From positions 4,697,266 through 4,761,265 of the forward strand of contig OY282444.1 of NCBI GenBank assembly GCA_958296125.1: a stretch of DNA of 64,000 nucleotides, read 5' to 3'. The notes beneath the pieces are model-generated. The model made no database searches. It had not been told where the DNA came from and was given only the letters and a program-made list of their open reading frames with translations. This document shows positions 8,261-17,251 of the stretch, one piece after another (within the stretch, counting starts at the first letter, position 1; every line of letters starts with the position of its first letter). Source of the DNA: an uncultured Poribacteria bacterium. Its GTDB lineage: Bacteria; Poribacteria; WGA-4E; PCPOR2b. The position numbers and the translations under genes were made by a program.

Positions 8261-10396
8261 CTACTTCTCAAATAATGATTCATCCACCTCGGCGTTGAAC
8301 ATGACTTCGCTGGACGTGATTTCGGCAGATTGCTCACCATTATCGACCAAAACGGTATGGAAGGCAACCATCACGCCGGAAACTTCTCGATAGTCATCCA
8401 AGAATTCCTCTCGCTCGGCGGGCCCCTGCACCGTTAACGCTTGATACTCTTTTTTTATAATATGTTTTGTTCCCTGGTCAATAAAGAGTTTAAGGGAATC
8501 TGCCGGTGTATTGCTGACCAGTATGATATCTGCCATTTTGCCTTTTACATCTTCCGCACCAAGATATTGAACAGATACCTCCTCATTAGAAATATAGGTC
8601 AGCAGGTGAACACTATCTCGAAAAATGTCTTTTCTCGTCTCTTCAACCTCTGCTGCAGGGAGGGGTTCAACCCCATGAGGCATCACCAGCCACGCCGATT
8701 GACCGTCATAGATTTGACTCATCTGCATCCCCATCGCCGGAATTGTCATATCCAACCGCGTTTTGGCAGGTAATATTATTGTTATCTCTCCATCAAACTC
8801 CATCATTCCACCGGGTGTATTCACAACCATTTTCCCTTTGGTAACGATGTTTTTTACTCGCTTTAGTTTATCAAGCCCGCCGTGCGCTTCGATAACGTGT
8901 GCAAGAATCTCCTTTGCCCTGGCAACCGCTGCTTCACCCGCATCGAGAACAGGTTCAGGGGAGGGGGGTGGAATGGTAATATCGACTTCTGTGACATCTC
9001 CGAGTGTATTCAACGGCTTATCAAAATCGCTGGCTTTGCCAACGGCGATGAGCGTGAACTTGTCTGGATCTAGGTATTCATCGGCAACACGCCTGACATC
9101 TGCTTTTGTAACCTCCCGAATCCCCGCCATGAGTTGCTCAACGAAATCCTGTGGATATTCATAGTATTCATACCGGAGTGCTCGAAACAGAATTTCTCCC
9201 TTGGTATCATAGTCAAACACAGAAGAATTCATGAAGCCATCAATGGCCTGTTTTAACTCGTCGTCGGTGACCTCTTCGATCCGCATTTTTTCGACTTCAG
9301 CCAGAATCGCTTCGATCGCTGTCACAGTCGTTTCCGACTTGGTCTCACATCTAATGCGAAAGAGTCCGGGAATATCATAACCGGCACCATAATTGTTTCC
9401 AACAGAATATGCCAGCCCTTTTTCAACTCGGATGCTGTTTATCAAGCGGCTGGAAAATCCAATTCCCAGAATTTGGGACATCACGACCAGAGCCGGATAG
9501 TCTTCATTTTTACGTAACCAGCCAATGTGTCCCATACGAATACTCGTTTGGTTCACGTCCTCCTTGTTTACTAGGGCAACTCTCTTCCCATACGCTTCCG
9601 GGATTTCAGGCTTTTCAGGGAGGTCAATCTCCGCAGGTTCCCATGCCTTGAAGGTCTCCTGAAGCTTTGCCAGCATAGTTTCGGAATTGAAGTCCCCAAG
9701 CACACCTAAAATGATGTTGTTCGGACGGAAAAATTTCTGATAAAAAATCACAAGGTCATCACGGGTGATACTGTTAATCGTATCATATTCGGTTGTGCGT
9801 GCATAAGGACTGTCCGCTCCGTAGATAAGTTTACCGAATTCTCGCCCCGTGATACCGCCCGGATTGTCATTTCGGCGCGCAATGGCACTGCGATGTTGCA
9901 CCTTTTCTAACTCGATTTTATCCTCCCGGAATGCAGGATTCATGAGAATATCGGCGAGGATGGATAGCCCCGTGTCGAGATCTTCTTTCAAAACCGACAT
10001 TGATGCCGAGCCTGAATCATCACCGATGCTCGTTTCAACGGACGCGGCTAGATTCTCCAGAATTTCATCGAGTTCATCTCCGGTTTTACTTGTGGTTCCA
10101 CCGATTCGCATGACCGATCCGGTGATTTGTGCCAACCCGACTTTGTCCGCAGGTTCGTAGATTGAACCGGTGCGAATCCGTGCGGAAATGTCGATAATTG
10201 GCAGTTCATGGTCTTCTAGGAGATAAACAATCATCCCATTATCCAATTCAAACCTATCAGGGACGGGGGGCTGCGGTTGATTTAGGGGAGGATAAACGAG
10301 TCCCTCGTGCGGCTTGTTTCGCGCCTCTCCAACAACAGTAACTAAAAGAATCAGGACAAGCCCCCATATCAGCGAGTCCAACGCGTACTTTCTCAC
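8261..10396 (-). CDS. M16-family peptidase-like protein, non-catalytic partner, with LolA-like C-terminal domain
   Basis: A 711-residue exported protein with a signal peptide at about residues 1-25. Residues 45-470 are two M16 half-domains. Where the zinc motif HxxEH should be, the sequence reads GLAQITGSVMRIGG, so this subunit lacks the metal site. A C-terminal segment (about 490-711, starting at IEAHGGLDKLKRVKNIV) resembles LolA/outer-membrane lipoprotein-sorting-type beta domains. The GTG start overlaps the stop of the upstream M16 gene by four bases and has GGAGG upstream, so the two are translationally coupled. Catalytic and inactive M16 subunits are known to form heterodimers, which fits this pair. 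Confidence 0.88.
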   Translation of the reverse strand: MRKYALDSLIWGLVLILLVTVVGEARNKPHEGLVYPPLNQPQPPVPDRFELDNGMIVYLLEDHELPIIDISARIRTGSIYEPADKVGLAQITGSVMRIGGTTSKTGDELDEILENLAASVETSIGDDSGSASMSVLKEDLDTGLSILADILMNPAFREDKIELEKVQHRSAIARRNDNPGGITGREFGKLIYGADSPYARTTEYDTINSITRDDLVIFYQKFFRPNNIILGVLGDFNSETMLAKLQETFKAWEPAEIDLPEKPEIPEAYGKRVALVNKEDVNQTSIRMGHIGWLRKNEDYPALVVMSQILGIGFSSRLINSIRVEKGLAYSVGNNYGAGYDIPGLFRIRCETKSETTVTAIEAILAEVEKMRIEEVTDDELKQAIDGFMNSSVFDYDTKGEILFRALRYEYYEYPQDFVEQLMAGIREVTKADVRRVADEYLDPDKFTLIAVGKASDFDKPLNTLGDVTEVDITIPPPSPEPVLDAGEAAVARAKEILAHVIEAHGGLDKLKRVKNIVTKGKMVVNTPGGMMEFDGEITIILPAKTRLDMTIPAMGMQMSQIYDGQSAWLVMPHGVEPLPAAEVEETRKDIFRDSVHLLTYISNEEVSVQYLGAEDVKGKMADIILVSNTPADSLKLFIDQGTKHIIKKEYQALTVQGPAEREEFLDDYREVSGVMVAFHTVLVDNGEQSAEITSSEVMFNAEVDESLFEK

Positions 10397-11943
10397 TTGC
10401 TTTCCTCCTTCTCTTTATCGGATGCCGATGTCACAATCTCTGCCACGGATCGGTTGGCATCTACAAAGTATTCATTTGCAACCCGTTTGATATCTTTATC
10501 CGTCACCTTTTCAATACGCTCAAGCGATTTAAACAGCTCCCGCCAGTCTCCCAGAAGAAACTCAGTACTGCATAACATGCCAGCCAATCCGCTGTTAGAA
10601 CGAAGGGAACGAATTAATGCTGCCTTGGCAAGCGTCTTGACTTTCTTCAGTTCCGACTCCGAAACTAAATCTGTTTTGAGACGCTCAATTTCAGCTAAAA
10701 TCATCTCTTCGTTTTTCGAGTTGGTGTGCCCTTGTGCGGGAAATGAATAGAAGAGGAAGAGATTTGGGTATTTGTCCCCCGGAAATCCCGGGAAAGCACC
10801 GGCGGAGATAGAGATCTTCTCGTCCCGAATCAATCTTTTATAAAGGCGTGATGTTCGGCCCGAAGCCAAAATATTTGTTATTGCACCAAATACCGCGTTG
10901 TCTGGGTGTCTGACCTCCGGTTTATGGTAAGCAATAGCGATGAATGGCTGCGTTTGTTCTACAATTTTGAGTCGCCGTTCCCCTAACTGTTTTGGCTCAA
11001 CAGTCTCAACGCGGGGCGGATTTGGGCGAGCAGGCATTCTGCCAAAGTATTTCTCTGCCATCTGAATAACTTCATCCGTATTTACATCGCCAACAATTGC
11101 AGCAACCATATTGCCAGGAATATAGTGTTCCTCAAAAAACTGAAGGGCTTCTGCTCGCGTCGTCGTGTTAATATCTGACATGTGACCAATGGTTGGATGA
11201 CTATAGGGATGCGCCAGATATGCAAGTCCTTGGAGTTCCTCAATTAATCTGCCGATGGGACTGCTTTCAGTCCTCATCCGCCGCTCTTCTTTGATGACCT
11301 CTTTCTCCTTGAAAAACTCTCGCATCACAGGATCAATAAATCGCTCCGATTCAAGGGCCATCCACAACTCAATCTTATTTGAAGGGAGACTATAGAAATA
11401 TGCAGTCCAATCAGCGGATGTGCCCGCATTGAGGCCGACAGCCCCCTCCTGCTCTAAGATTTTCGTATATTCTTCGCCATCAGAATATTGAGAGGCTTCC
11501 TCCTGAAGACGCTCAAAGTCTGCCTCTAATTGCTCTAGCTTTTCCGCATCGGCGTGGCTTCCCTTCGCCCACTCGGCTCTGAGTTGATCAAACACGGCAT
11601 CCATTTTGTCCATAATCGCTTTTTCTTGATCATACCCTTTTGTTCCGAGCGTCGTTGTTCCCTTGAATGCCATGTGCTCAAAGACATGGGCAATCCCAGT
11701 GTTTCCATATACTTCGTCAACGCTGCCAACGTTGACATAGATATACCCGGAAAACACCGGTGCTTCATGCCGCTCAAGGATGATAAATTTCATGCCGTTG
11801 GACAAAACATGCGCTCTGATTTTTTGCTGGACATCTTCAAATCCGGCTGCATACAATGTCGCTGCACACAAAGTAAATAATATACAAACAAGGCAGCGCA
11901 ATCTTTTTTGAGCCTCAGTTGCAGTCATTCTGGACCATCGCAT
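10393..11943 (-). CDS. M16-family zinc metallopeptidase, catalytic subunit
   Basis: A 516-residue exported peptidase with a signal peptide at residues 1-33. The zinc-binding and catalytic motif HVFEHMAFKGT is near residue 86, and the distal glutamate is in a KEVIKEERRMRTESS helix near residue 215. A charged helical insertion of about 60 residues follows the zinc motif and makes the first half-domain longer than usual. It probably degrades peptides in the periplasm together with the inactive partner encoded immediately downstream. The ATG has a GGAGAA site. Substrate specificity is not visible. Confidence 0.9.
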   Translation of the reverse strand: MRWSRMTATEAQKRLRCLVCILFTLCAATLYAAGFEDVQQKIRAHVLSNGMKFIILERHEAPVFSGYIYVNVGSVDEVYGNTGIAHVFEHMAFKGTTTLGTKGYDQEKAIMDKMDAVFDQLRAEWAKGSHADAEKLEQLEADFERLQEEASQYSDGEEYTKILEQEGAVGLNAGTSADWTAYFYSLPSNKIELWMALESERFIDPVMREFFKEKEVIKEERRMRTESSPIGRLIEELQGLAYLAHPYSHPTIGHMSDINTTTRAEALQFFEEHYIPGNMVAAIVGDVNTDEVIQMAEKYFGRMPARPNPPRVETVEPKQLGERRLKIVEQTQPFIAIAYHKPEVRHPDNAVFGAITNILASGRTSRLYKRLIRDEKISISAGAFPGFPGDKYPNLFLFYSFPAQGHTNSKNEEMILAEIERLKTDLVSESELKKVKTLAKAALIRSLRSNSGLAGMLCSTEFLLGDWRELFKSLERIEKVTDKDIKRVANEYFVDANRSVAEIVTSASDKEKEESK

Positions 11944-12040
11944 TCCAGTTCTCCTTTTTTCATATTGAAAACCTGCCAGCTCTAAAAAAGCCCAGAGCCA
12001 ACGTCTCTGAGCATCTCAGTTGCCGACGAGTTGCCGTGTC

Positions 12041-12613
12041 TTACTCGTCATCTCCATCTTCTTTGACGACATCAAAATCGTGAATATCCCTGCCAGCTTC
12101 GGCCGAGAGAATGCTTAACGCCGCTGCGGCACCCTCGCCGGCGGAAATAATCGCTTGTGTCCGCTGGCCACGAGTCAGCCAACCGATGACATAGAGGTTT
12201 TCAATGGCGGTCTTCCCCTCTCGATCGGCAATGATAGCGTTATCATTATCACTATCCGTGCCAAGCCCGAGGGCTTCGACCAATGCTTCCTCAAAACCGG
12301 TTGCAACGATAAGGTATTTGCCTTGATGCTTATCATCTGCTGCTGTACTCACGGAAAATTCAGCTTCGCCTGTCTCGATCTCGGTCACTGCGACATCAAG
12401 AATTCTGCCGCCGAATCCCTCAACCTGTTTACGAGAAATCTCTTGAAATTCAGTTCCGGTCATCTTAGGAATGCCTAAGTAATTGTAGAGCATCGCGTCG
12501 TGCATAAAGGTTTTATTCTGACCAAAAACAGTTACGTCCATGTCGTTTTTGGCTAGGAACAGTGCGGCACTTAAACCGCCGGGCCCATCACCTATAATTA
12601 GAACATCTGCCAT
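12041..12613 (-). CDS. Short thioredoxin-reductase-like FAD/NAD(P) oxidoreductase
   Basis: A 190-residue flavoprotein-like protein. The FAD-binding GDGPGGLSAALFLA motif is near residue 8, and the second FAD motif is seen as ENLYVIGWLTRGQRTQAIISAGEGAAAA near residue 139. It is much shorter than thioredoxin reductase (about 310 residues). It lacks the inserted NADPH-binding domain and the CxxC active site. It may be a small reductase of the YpdA/thioredoxin-reductase-like kind or act with a partner. The start has AAGGAAG upstream. It is a single gene on the same strand as the M16 pair. Confidence 0.78.
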   Translation of the reverse strand: MADVLIIGDGPGGLSAALFLAKNDMDVTVFGQNKTFMHDAMLYNYLGIPKMTGTEFQEISRKQVEGFGGRILDVAVTEIETGEAEFSVSTAADDKHQGKYLIVATGFEEALVEALGLGTDSDNDNAIIADREGKTAIENLYVIGWLTRGQRTQAIISAGEGAAAALSILSAEAGRDIHDFDVVKEDGDDE

Positions 12614-12944
12614 CGTATTCTTCCTTCGTATTGCTTTAGAGTTGAGTGTTAATCGCGCTCACACGCAAGCCTAGATTAGAATTTATCTTTGACCGCTTTT
12701 GTTAAAACCGTTTGAAGATAGCGAACTGATTTTAGCACACCTCATTCAGGAATGCAAGCACTAAATTAACACAAGTGTGACAGACCCCTGAAGAAGAGGG
12801 AGCCGTCATCTGCAAATGTTGAGGGCACGGTATGGGTATCATCAACGTAAGGATTTGCCTCCTTAAACGGAACAAATTTTGATGTGGATATGGGTTCATT
12901 AGAATGGACCCATGAACGCTTGAACTATGAGGAACCCGCCCGCA
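12614..12944. other. Gene-free stretch, nothing recognised
   Basis: This 331-bp gap lies between the flavoprotein gene and the exporter ATPase gene, both on the minus strand. It should hold the promoter of the flavoprotein gene near 12620-12700, but no convincing -35/-10 pair or hairpin was found. Confidence 0.3.
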
Positions 12945-13619
12945 CTATACCGATACAATTTGCCCATCTTTCATCTGAATCACCCGATCCGCATCCTTCT
13001 TTAAACCCTCGTGATGCGTCACAATTGCAATCGTGGTCCGGTGTTCATGGCGAAGCTCACGAACAAGGTTCATCAGGTTCATCCCCTGCCGACTGTCAAG
13101 ATTCGCGGTGGGTTCATCGGCAAAGATGATTTTGGGATGGTTGGCAAGGGCACGCGCAAAAGAGACACGCTGCTTTTCGCCGCCCGAAAGCTGTGCAGGT
13201 CGATGGTGCAAACGCTGGTCCAACCCAACCTGAGTGAGAAGTTCTGCCGCACGCTTCTCCGCCTCATCGTGCCTCAGGCCGGCAATATCCATGGCAACCA
13301 TCACATTTTCTATCGCCGTTAGGTACGGGATAAGGTTAAACAGTTGAAATACAAAGCCAATCTTCTCGCTGCGAAGTTGGGACAGATCGTGATTTGCGTA
13401 ATCGATCTGTTCCCCATCAATCCAAACATCACCTTCGCTCGGTGTGAGGATACAACCGAGTAAACTAATCAGTGTCGTCTTACCACACCCGCTGTCGCCC
13501 ATGAACATCACCAACTCGCTCTCCTCAATCGCGATATCAACATGGTCAACAGCCACGACCCTCGCATCGCCCTCGCCAAAATGTTTTGTTAATCCTTTGC
13601 CTTCAACAACGCTTCCCAT
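12945..13619 (-). CDS. LolD/MacB-type ABC exporter ATP-binding protein
   Basis: A 224-residue ABC ATPase of the family that works with FtsX-fold permeases. Walker A is GDSGCGKTT near residue 41, the Q-loop is FVFQLFNLIPYLTAIENV, the signature is LSGGEKQR near residue 145 and Walker B is IIFADEPTANLDS. It powers a mechanotransmission-type transporter with the FtsX-fold protein encoded upstream. The start has GGGAGG upstream. A 142-bp gap with a small hairpin separates the two genes, which is unusually long for a coupled pair. Confidence 0.9.
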   Translation of the reverse strand: MGSVVEGKGLTKHFGEGDARVVAVDHVDIAIEESELVMFMGDSGCGKTTLISLLGCILTPSEGDVWIDGEQIDYANHDLSQLRSEKIGFVFQLFNLIPYLTAIENVMVAMDIAGLRHDEAEKRAAELLTQVGLDQRLHHRPAQLSGGEKQRVSFARALANHPKIIFADEPTANLDSRQGMNLMNLVRELRHEHRTTIAIVTHHEGLKKDADRVIQMKDGQIVSV

Positions 13620-13667
13620 TAAGTTCCTCCCTATCCCCTTGGCAATTCGTGTGCCGCTCCTCTTGGT

Positions 13668-13685
13668 TTCCCCAACTTTGGGGAA
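13668..13685. other. Short perfect hairpin between exporter permease and ATPase genes
   Basis: TTCCCCA and TGGGGAA pair around a four-base loop. No T-run follows on the minus strand, so it is more likely an attenuating or RNA-stabilising element than a full terminator. Confidence 0.3.
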
Positions 13686-13761
13686 GATACAGAGCGGAGC
13701 AACAGTTCACACTCAATCCAAACCGAAAATTGATTCATCTTTTGTGCGACACTTTCGCAGC

Positions 13762-14910
13762 TCACATCTCTCCTCTAAATGCAACCATTGGATCAACAGC
13801 AATCGCTTTTCGGCCAGCGAGGTAACCGCCGGCGCAACACACGACAAAACTGATTAGCACAACAATACCCGATTCGATCGGGTGAATTGAAACGAAGATT
13901 GGTGCAGCAACAGCAAAGATGTACGACAAAATCAGTCCACAAATGACACCGATTACCGACATCAGAATGACCTGCTTGCTTATCAACGCCGCAACGTAAA
14001 AATTGGACGCACCTATCGCTTTAAGGACACCAATCTCTTGCGTCTTTTCGAGTGTCGTGACGTAGGTAATCATTCCGACGATAAGCCCCGCGGCAAGCCA
14101 GAGCATCACCCGCAGGAATTGAACAGCCTTCATCGGTTCATCCACATAGGTATCAATAATATCCCCAAGTGTTTGCTCAAGGGTACGCACATCAATCGTT
14201 TTGAACTCTGCATCGAAGGCTTCGAGCTCTTTTGCGGCTCGCTCAGGAGTAAACCCCTTTGCTGTTTGGGCTATCACCATATTGACGTGAAGCGAGTTTT
14301 TTAGTAGCACTTCTTGTGCTGTGCGAAGATCCATGAACAGTAGCGGCGTGTCGAGGACAAACATCAGGCTCTTTGCCTTTCCAACCACTTTGAGGTCTTT
14401 GTTCCCGATCAGAATCCGTTCCCCGATTTCAAGGTCCATCTTTTCATCAACGACAACTTCGCGCAGCGGAATATCCGCTTCCGCCCATTCTTCATATTCG
14501 CTGGCAGTAAATAATCGCCCCTCAGTTAATTCAAACTGTGTCGGGCCGCCCAACTTGCCCGACTTATACCCCACGACAATCGCTTTGCCAAGTTTTCCGC
14601 GAATCACAGGCCGTGCTTGTGCAAAAACGAGCGGTGACGCGGATTTTGGCTTCAAAGGCAGGGCATGGTCAAGATAAGGAAGGTGCTCTGGGACAAGCAG
14701 TGAAAAACCGATAAATGCGCTGCCAGAGCCTTCTGCGGAGATCCAAATATTCGCCCCTGTAAATTTAGGGTACTGCTGAGCTTGGATGCGCATACCGTTC
14801 ATGATTCCTCCTAACATCAAAATGAGGGCTATCAACACAGTGATGCCAATCGTGGTCAGAATAACTCTCGCCTTGCGATAGGCCATGTCTTTCAAAAATA
14901 TGCTGTTCAA
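13762..14910 (-). CDS. FtsX/MacB-fold ABC exporter permease
   Basis: A 382-residue membrane protein with one N-terminal membrane helix (about residues 17-40). A large periplasmic domain (about 45-260) follows, then three C-terminal helices with the FtsX-type core near ATLEKTQEIGVLKAIGAS, seen here as TYVTTLEKTQEIGVLKAIG. This four-helix topology with a big loop is typical of DevC/MacB/LolC-type permeases. It pairs with the ATPase encoded downstream. The start appears to be a TTG with AGGAG eight bases upstream. Membrane-fusion and outer-membrane partners are not in the window, so the exported substrate is unknown. Confidence 0.88.
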   Translation of the reverse strand: MNSIFLKDMAYRKARVILTTIGITVLIALILMLGGIMNGMRIQAQQYPKFTGANIWISAEGSGSAFIGFSLLVPEHLPYLDHALPLKPKSASPLVFAQARPVIRGKLGKAIVVGYKSGKLGGPTQFELTEGRLFTASEYEEWAEADIPLREVVVDEKMDLEIGERILIGNKDLKVVGKAKSLMFVLDTPLLFMDLRTAQEVLLKNSLHVNMVIAQTAKGFTPERAAKELEAFDAEFKTIDVRTLEQTLGDIIDTYVDEPMKAVQFLRVMLWLAAGLIVGMITYVTTLEKTQEIGVLKAIGASNFYVAALISKQVILMSVIGVICGLILSYIFAVAAPIFVSIHPIESGIVVLISFVVCCAGGYLAGRKAIAVDPMVAFRGEM

Positions 14911-15492
14911 TTTTCATTCTCCTTTCCATGCCCACCCGCACGTGGGATGGCACATGATGAGACCGTCCGATGATACGAAACGGTTGAAACACTATAGGTA
15001 TCCTGCCAGCAAAGACTATACCATCGAGCGAATGAACAAATTGCTAGGGGTCTTGAGCTTTCTCGGTGGCTGCACATTGAGCGAATATCCTCAATTCCCC
15101 AACTATCGGGACAATTTAAATCGGTTACGATTGATGCAGCATCGGGGGATTTTCGACTTATTTTGACGGATTGCAGCCATCTCCGTTCCAAGAGTCCTTG
15201 AGCTGATGTCCCTTGAGACGACTCCGGACTTCTGTAGGTTGATTTTCCAAAATCGACAATAACACGGTCGCCCCGTCTCGATAAGATTGGGATTCAAACT
15301 GGCTTTCGGTCATTTGGACCACTGGCATTCTATACACATATCGCTCCTCTGGCGCGAATCGGTTGCGGCGATAGTGTTGGGGAGATACCCTTCAACACGC
15401 TTAATGACAACCATTCTCACAACCCTAACTGCTCTAAACCCCTCAAATCTATACCCTTGAAAAGCTGGGGGTAAATGAGGACAGTAATACTA
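14911..15492. other. Gene-free stretch between divergent genes
   Basis: This gap of about 580 bp separates the minus-strand exporter permease from the plus-strand thioredoxin promoter. Short open frames exist on both strands, but none has a ribosome site or a recognisable protein sequence. It may hold the exporter promoter; no strong candidate was found. Confidence 0.3.
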
Positions 15493-15521
15493 TTGACTCT
15501 CTCGGTTTTGTAGGGTATCAT
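15493..15521 (+). promoter_or_regulatory. Sigma70-like promoter of the thioredoxin gene
   Basis: TTGACT and TATCAT are separated by exactly 17 bases and lie about 40 bases before the thioredoxin ATG, which has AAGGAG upstream. It could also transcribe the Kdo transferase gene 21 bp after trxA. Confidence 0.6.
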
Positions 15522-15563
15522 ATTAATGTTTTTTTAATTACTTTGTTCCTAAGGAGATAACTC

Positions 15564-15890
15564 ATGGTTGAGAATATTTTAGAAATCACCGATAATAACT
15601 TTGAAGAAACTGTTTTGAATTCCGAGACACCAGTTGTTGTTGATTTTTGGGCGGAATGGTGCGGCCCGTGCAAAATGATTGCCCCGACGCTTGAACAACT
15701 TGCTGATGAGTATGTTGGCACATTCAAGGTGGGTAAGCTGAATGTGGATGACAATCGCGAGACTGCAATGAAATATGGCATTCGTAGTATCCCAACGCTC
15801 CTAGTAATTAAGGAGGGAGCCGTTGCAGAACAGATTGTCGGTGCACATCCAAAAGATACGCTCAAAAACAAAATTCTCTCTGCACTATAA
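15564..15890 (+). CDS. trxA: Thioredoxin
   Basis: A 108-residue classical thioredoxin. The active site WAEWCGPCKM is near residue 31, the cis-proline loop is IRSIPTLLV near residue 73, and the length is that of the E. coli protein. It is a cytoplasmic dithiol reductant for ribonucleotide reductase, methionine sulfoxide reductase and other targets. AAGGAG lies upstream of the ATG. The Kdo transferase gene follows after 21 bp on the same strand. An MsrB gene, a typical client, lies elsewhere in the window at 38331. Confidence 0.96.
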   Translation: MVENILEITDNNFEETVLNSETPVVVDFWAEWCGPCKMIAPTLEQLADEYVGTFKVGKLNVDDNRETAMKYGIRSIPTLLVIKEGAVAEQIVGAHPKDTLKNKILSAL

Positions 15891-15911
15891 GCGTGCCGCA
15901 TACATAACACC

Positions 15912-17231
15912 ATGCTTTGGAAAACGTTCTATAATACACTTGTAATTCCCGCGCTAACTGTTGGGTTTTACACCGCCGCCCGGTTTAGTCCCAAGATTCG
16001 TGAAGGGCTCGACGGGCGGCGAAGCGTTTTCGACTCAATTGAAGATCAATTGAGTTCAGCGCGAGCACTGAATCAAACGGCGTGGTTTCATTTCACCTCT
16101 GTCGGAGAATTTGAGCAAGCCAAGCCACTCATTGAAGTGCTCAAAGCTGATGTGCGTATCGTCTTAACTTACTTCTCACCCTCCGTTCACCCCAACGTCG
16201 CAAAATATCCCCACTACGATGCCGCTATCTACCTTCCGCTGGATACCTCCCGAAACGCGGAACGTCTCCTTCAAATTATCAAGCCATCTCTTCTCGTCTT
16301 TTCCAAGTTTGACATCTGGCCCAATTTGGTTTGGGGTGCCGCTAAGCATAGGGTCCCGATCGCGCTCATCGCGGGAACGCTGCACCCAAAGTCCAAACGG
16401 TTAGCGTCCTTTGCACGCCCTTTTTTCAGAGATGTCCATCGGCACATCACGGTGCATTGTGTGATTTCGGAGAACGATGCACAACGGTTTCGCCTGATTT
16501 GTCCACCGTGTGCACAGATCGAGATAACAGGAGATACCCGCTTTGATCGCGTCTACCAACGGGCAATCGCTGTTAATGAAGTGGTCGAATTCTTCCCGGG
16601 CCAATCAACCTTACAACGTCCAATCCTGATTGCAGGAAGCACTTACTTAGAGGATGAGCGGGTAGTGCTTGAAGCCTGCTGCCGCTTACGTGAGAACGCG
16701 TTACACACCCCTGATTGCTCGGGGATTCAGAACAACCTGCCACATTTAATCCTTGTTCCTCACGAACCAACGGCGGAACGAATTGACGAGATTCAAACGC
16801 AGCTTGACCATCTGGGCATGTCGCGGGTATCTTTTTCAGAATTACGAGAAGGCGTTGATCTGAGCCAAATTGATGTTATTGTGATTGACACCGTAGGTTT
16901 GCTGGCACAACTTTATCAGTTGGGGGATGTCGCTTTCGTCGGCGGGAGCTTCCACGGAAGCGTTCACAACGTGATGGAGCCAGCAACGATGGCAAAACCG
17001 ATTCTATTCGGGCCCACAATTCATAACGCCTATGAAGCGGGTATCCTGAAAGCACGAGGGGCGGCTCAGTTGGTTAATAACGCCCAAGAGATGGTAGAGG
17101 TGCTCACATCGCTGCTTTCCGATACAGCAAAACGGACCCGAATGGGACAAATCGGAAAGCAGACCATTGAGGAAAATTTGGGGGCATCTGAGCGAACACT
17201 ATCTCATATAAAATCTTATTTGACAACGTAA
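15912..17231 (+). CDS. waaA: 3-deoxy-D-manno-octulosonic acid (Kdo) transferase
   Basis: A 439-residue GT30-type glycosyltransferase that adds Kdo from CMP-Kdo to lipid A precursor at the inner membrane. An N-terminal hydrophobic anchor is present. The catalytic-glutamate motif is seen as FTSVGEFEQAKPL near residue 58, the WPNLVWGA segment is near residue 135, and the nucleotide-binding half contains VGGSFHGSVHNVMEPATMAKPILFG-like sequence near residue 340. It shows that the organism makes a lipopolysaccharide and so has an outer membrane. No clear ribosome site precedes the ATG, so translation may depend on trxA upstream. Confidence 0.93.
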   Translation: MLWKTFYNTLVIPALTVGFYTAARFSPKIREGLDGRRSVFDSIEDQLSSARALNQTAWFHFTSVGEFEQAKPLIEVLKADVRIVLTYFSPSVHPNVAKYPHYDAAIYLPLDTSRNAERLLQIIKPSLLVFSKFDIWPNLVWGAAKHRVPIALIAGTLHPKSKRLASFARPFFRDVHRHITVHCVISENDAQRFRLICPPCAQIEITGDTRFDRVYQRAIAVNEVVEFFPGQSTLQRPILIAGSTYLEDERVVLEACCRLRENALHTPDCSGIQNNLPHLILVPHEPTAERIDEIQTQLDHLGMSRVSFSELREGVDLSQIDVIVIDTVGLLAQLYQLGDVAFVGGSFHGSVHNVMEPATMAKPILFGPTIHNAYEAGILKARGAAQLVNNAQEMVEVLTSLLSDTAKRTRMGQIGKQTIEENLGASERTLSHIKSYLTT

Positions 17232-17251
17232 CCGGTGTTTCACCCCACAGA

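Noticed and set aside
14911-15563. Possible tRNA or small gene before trxA
   Set aside because: A GGATTCAAACT segment resembles a T-loop, but no acceptor stem or anticodon arm can be drawn around it.
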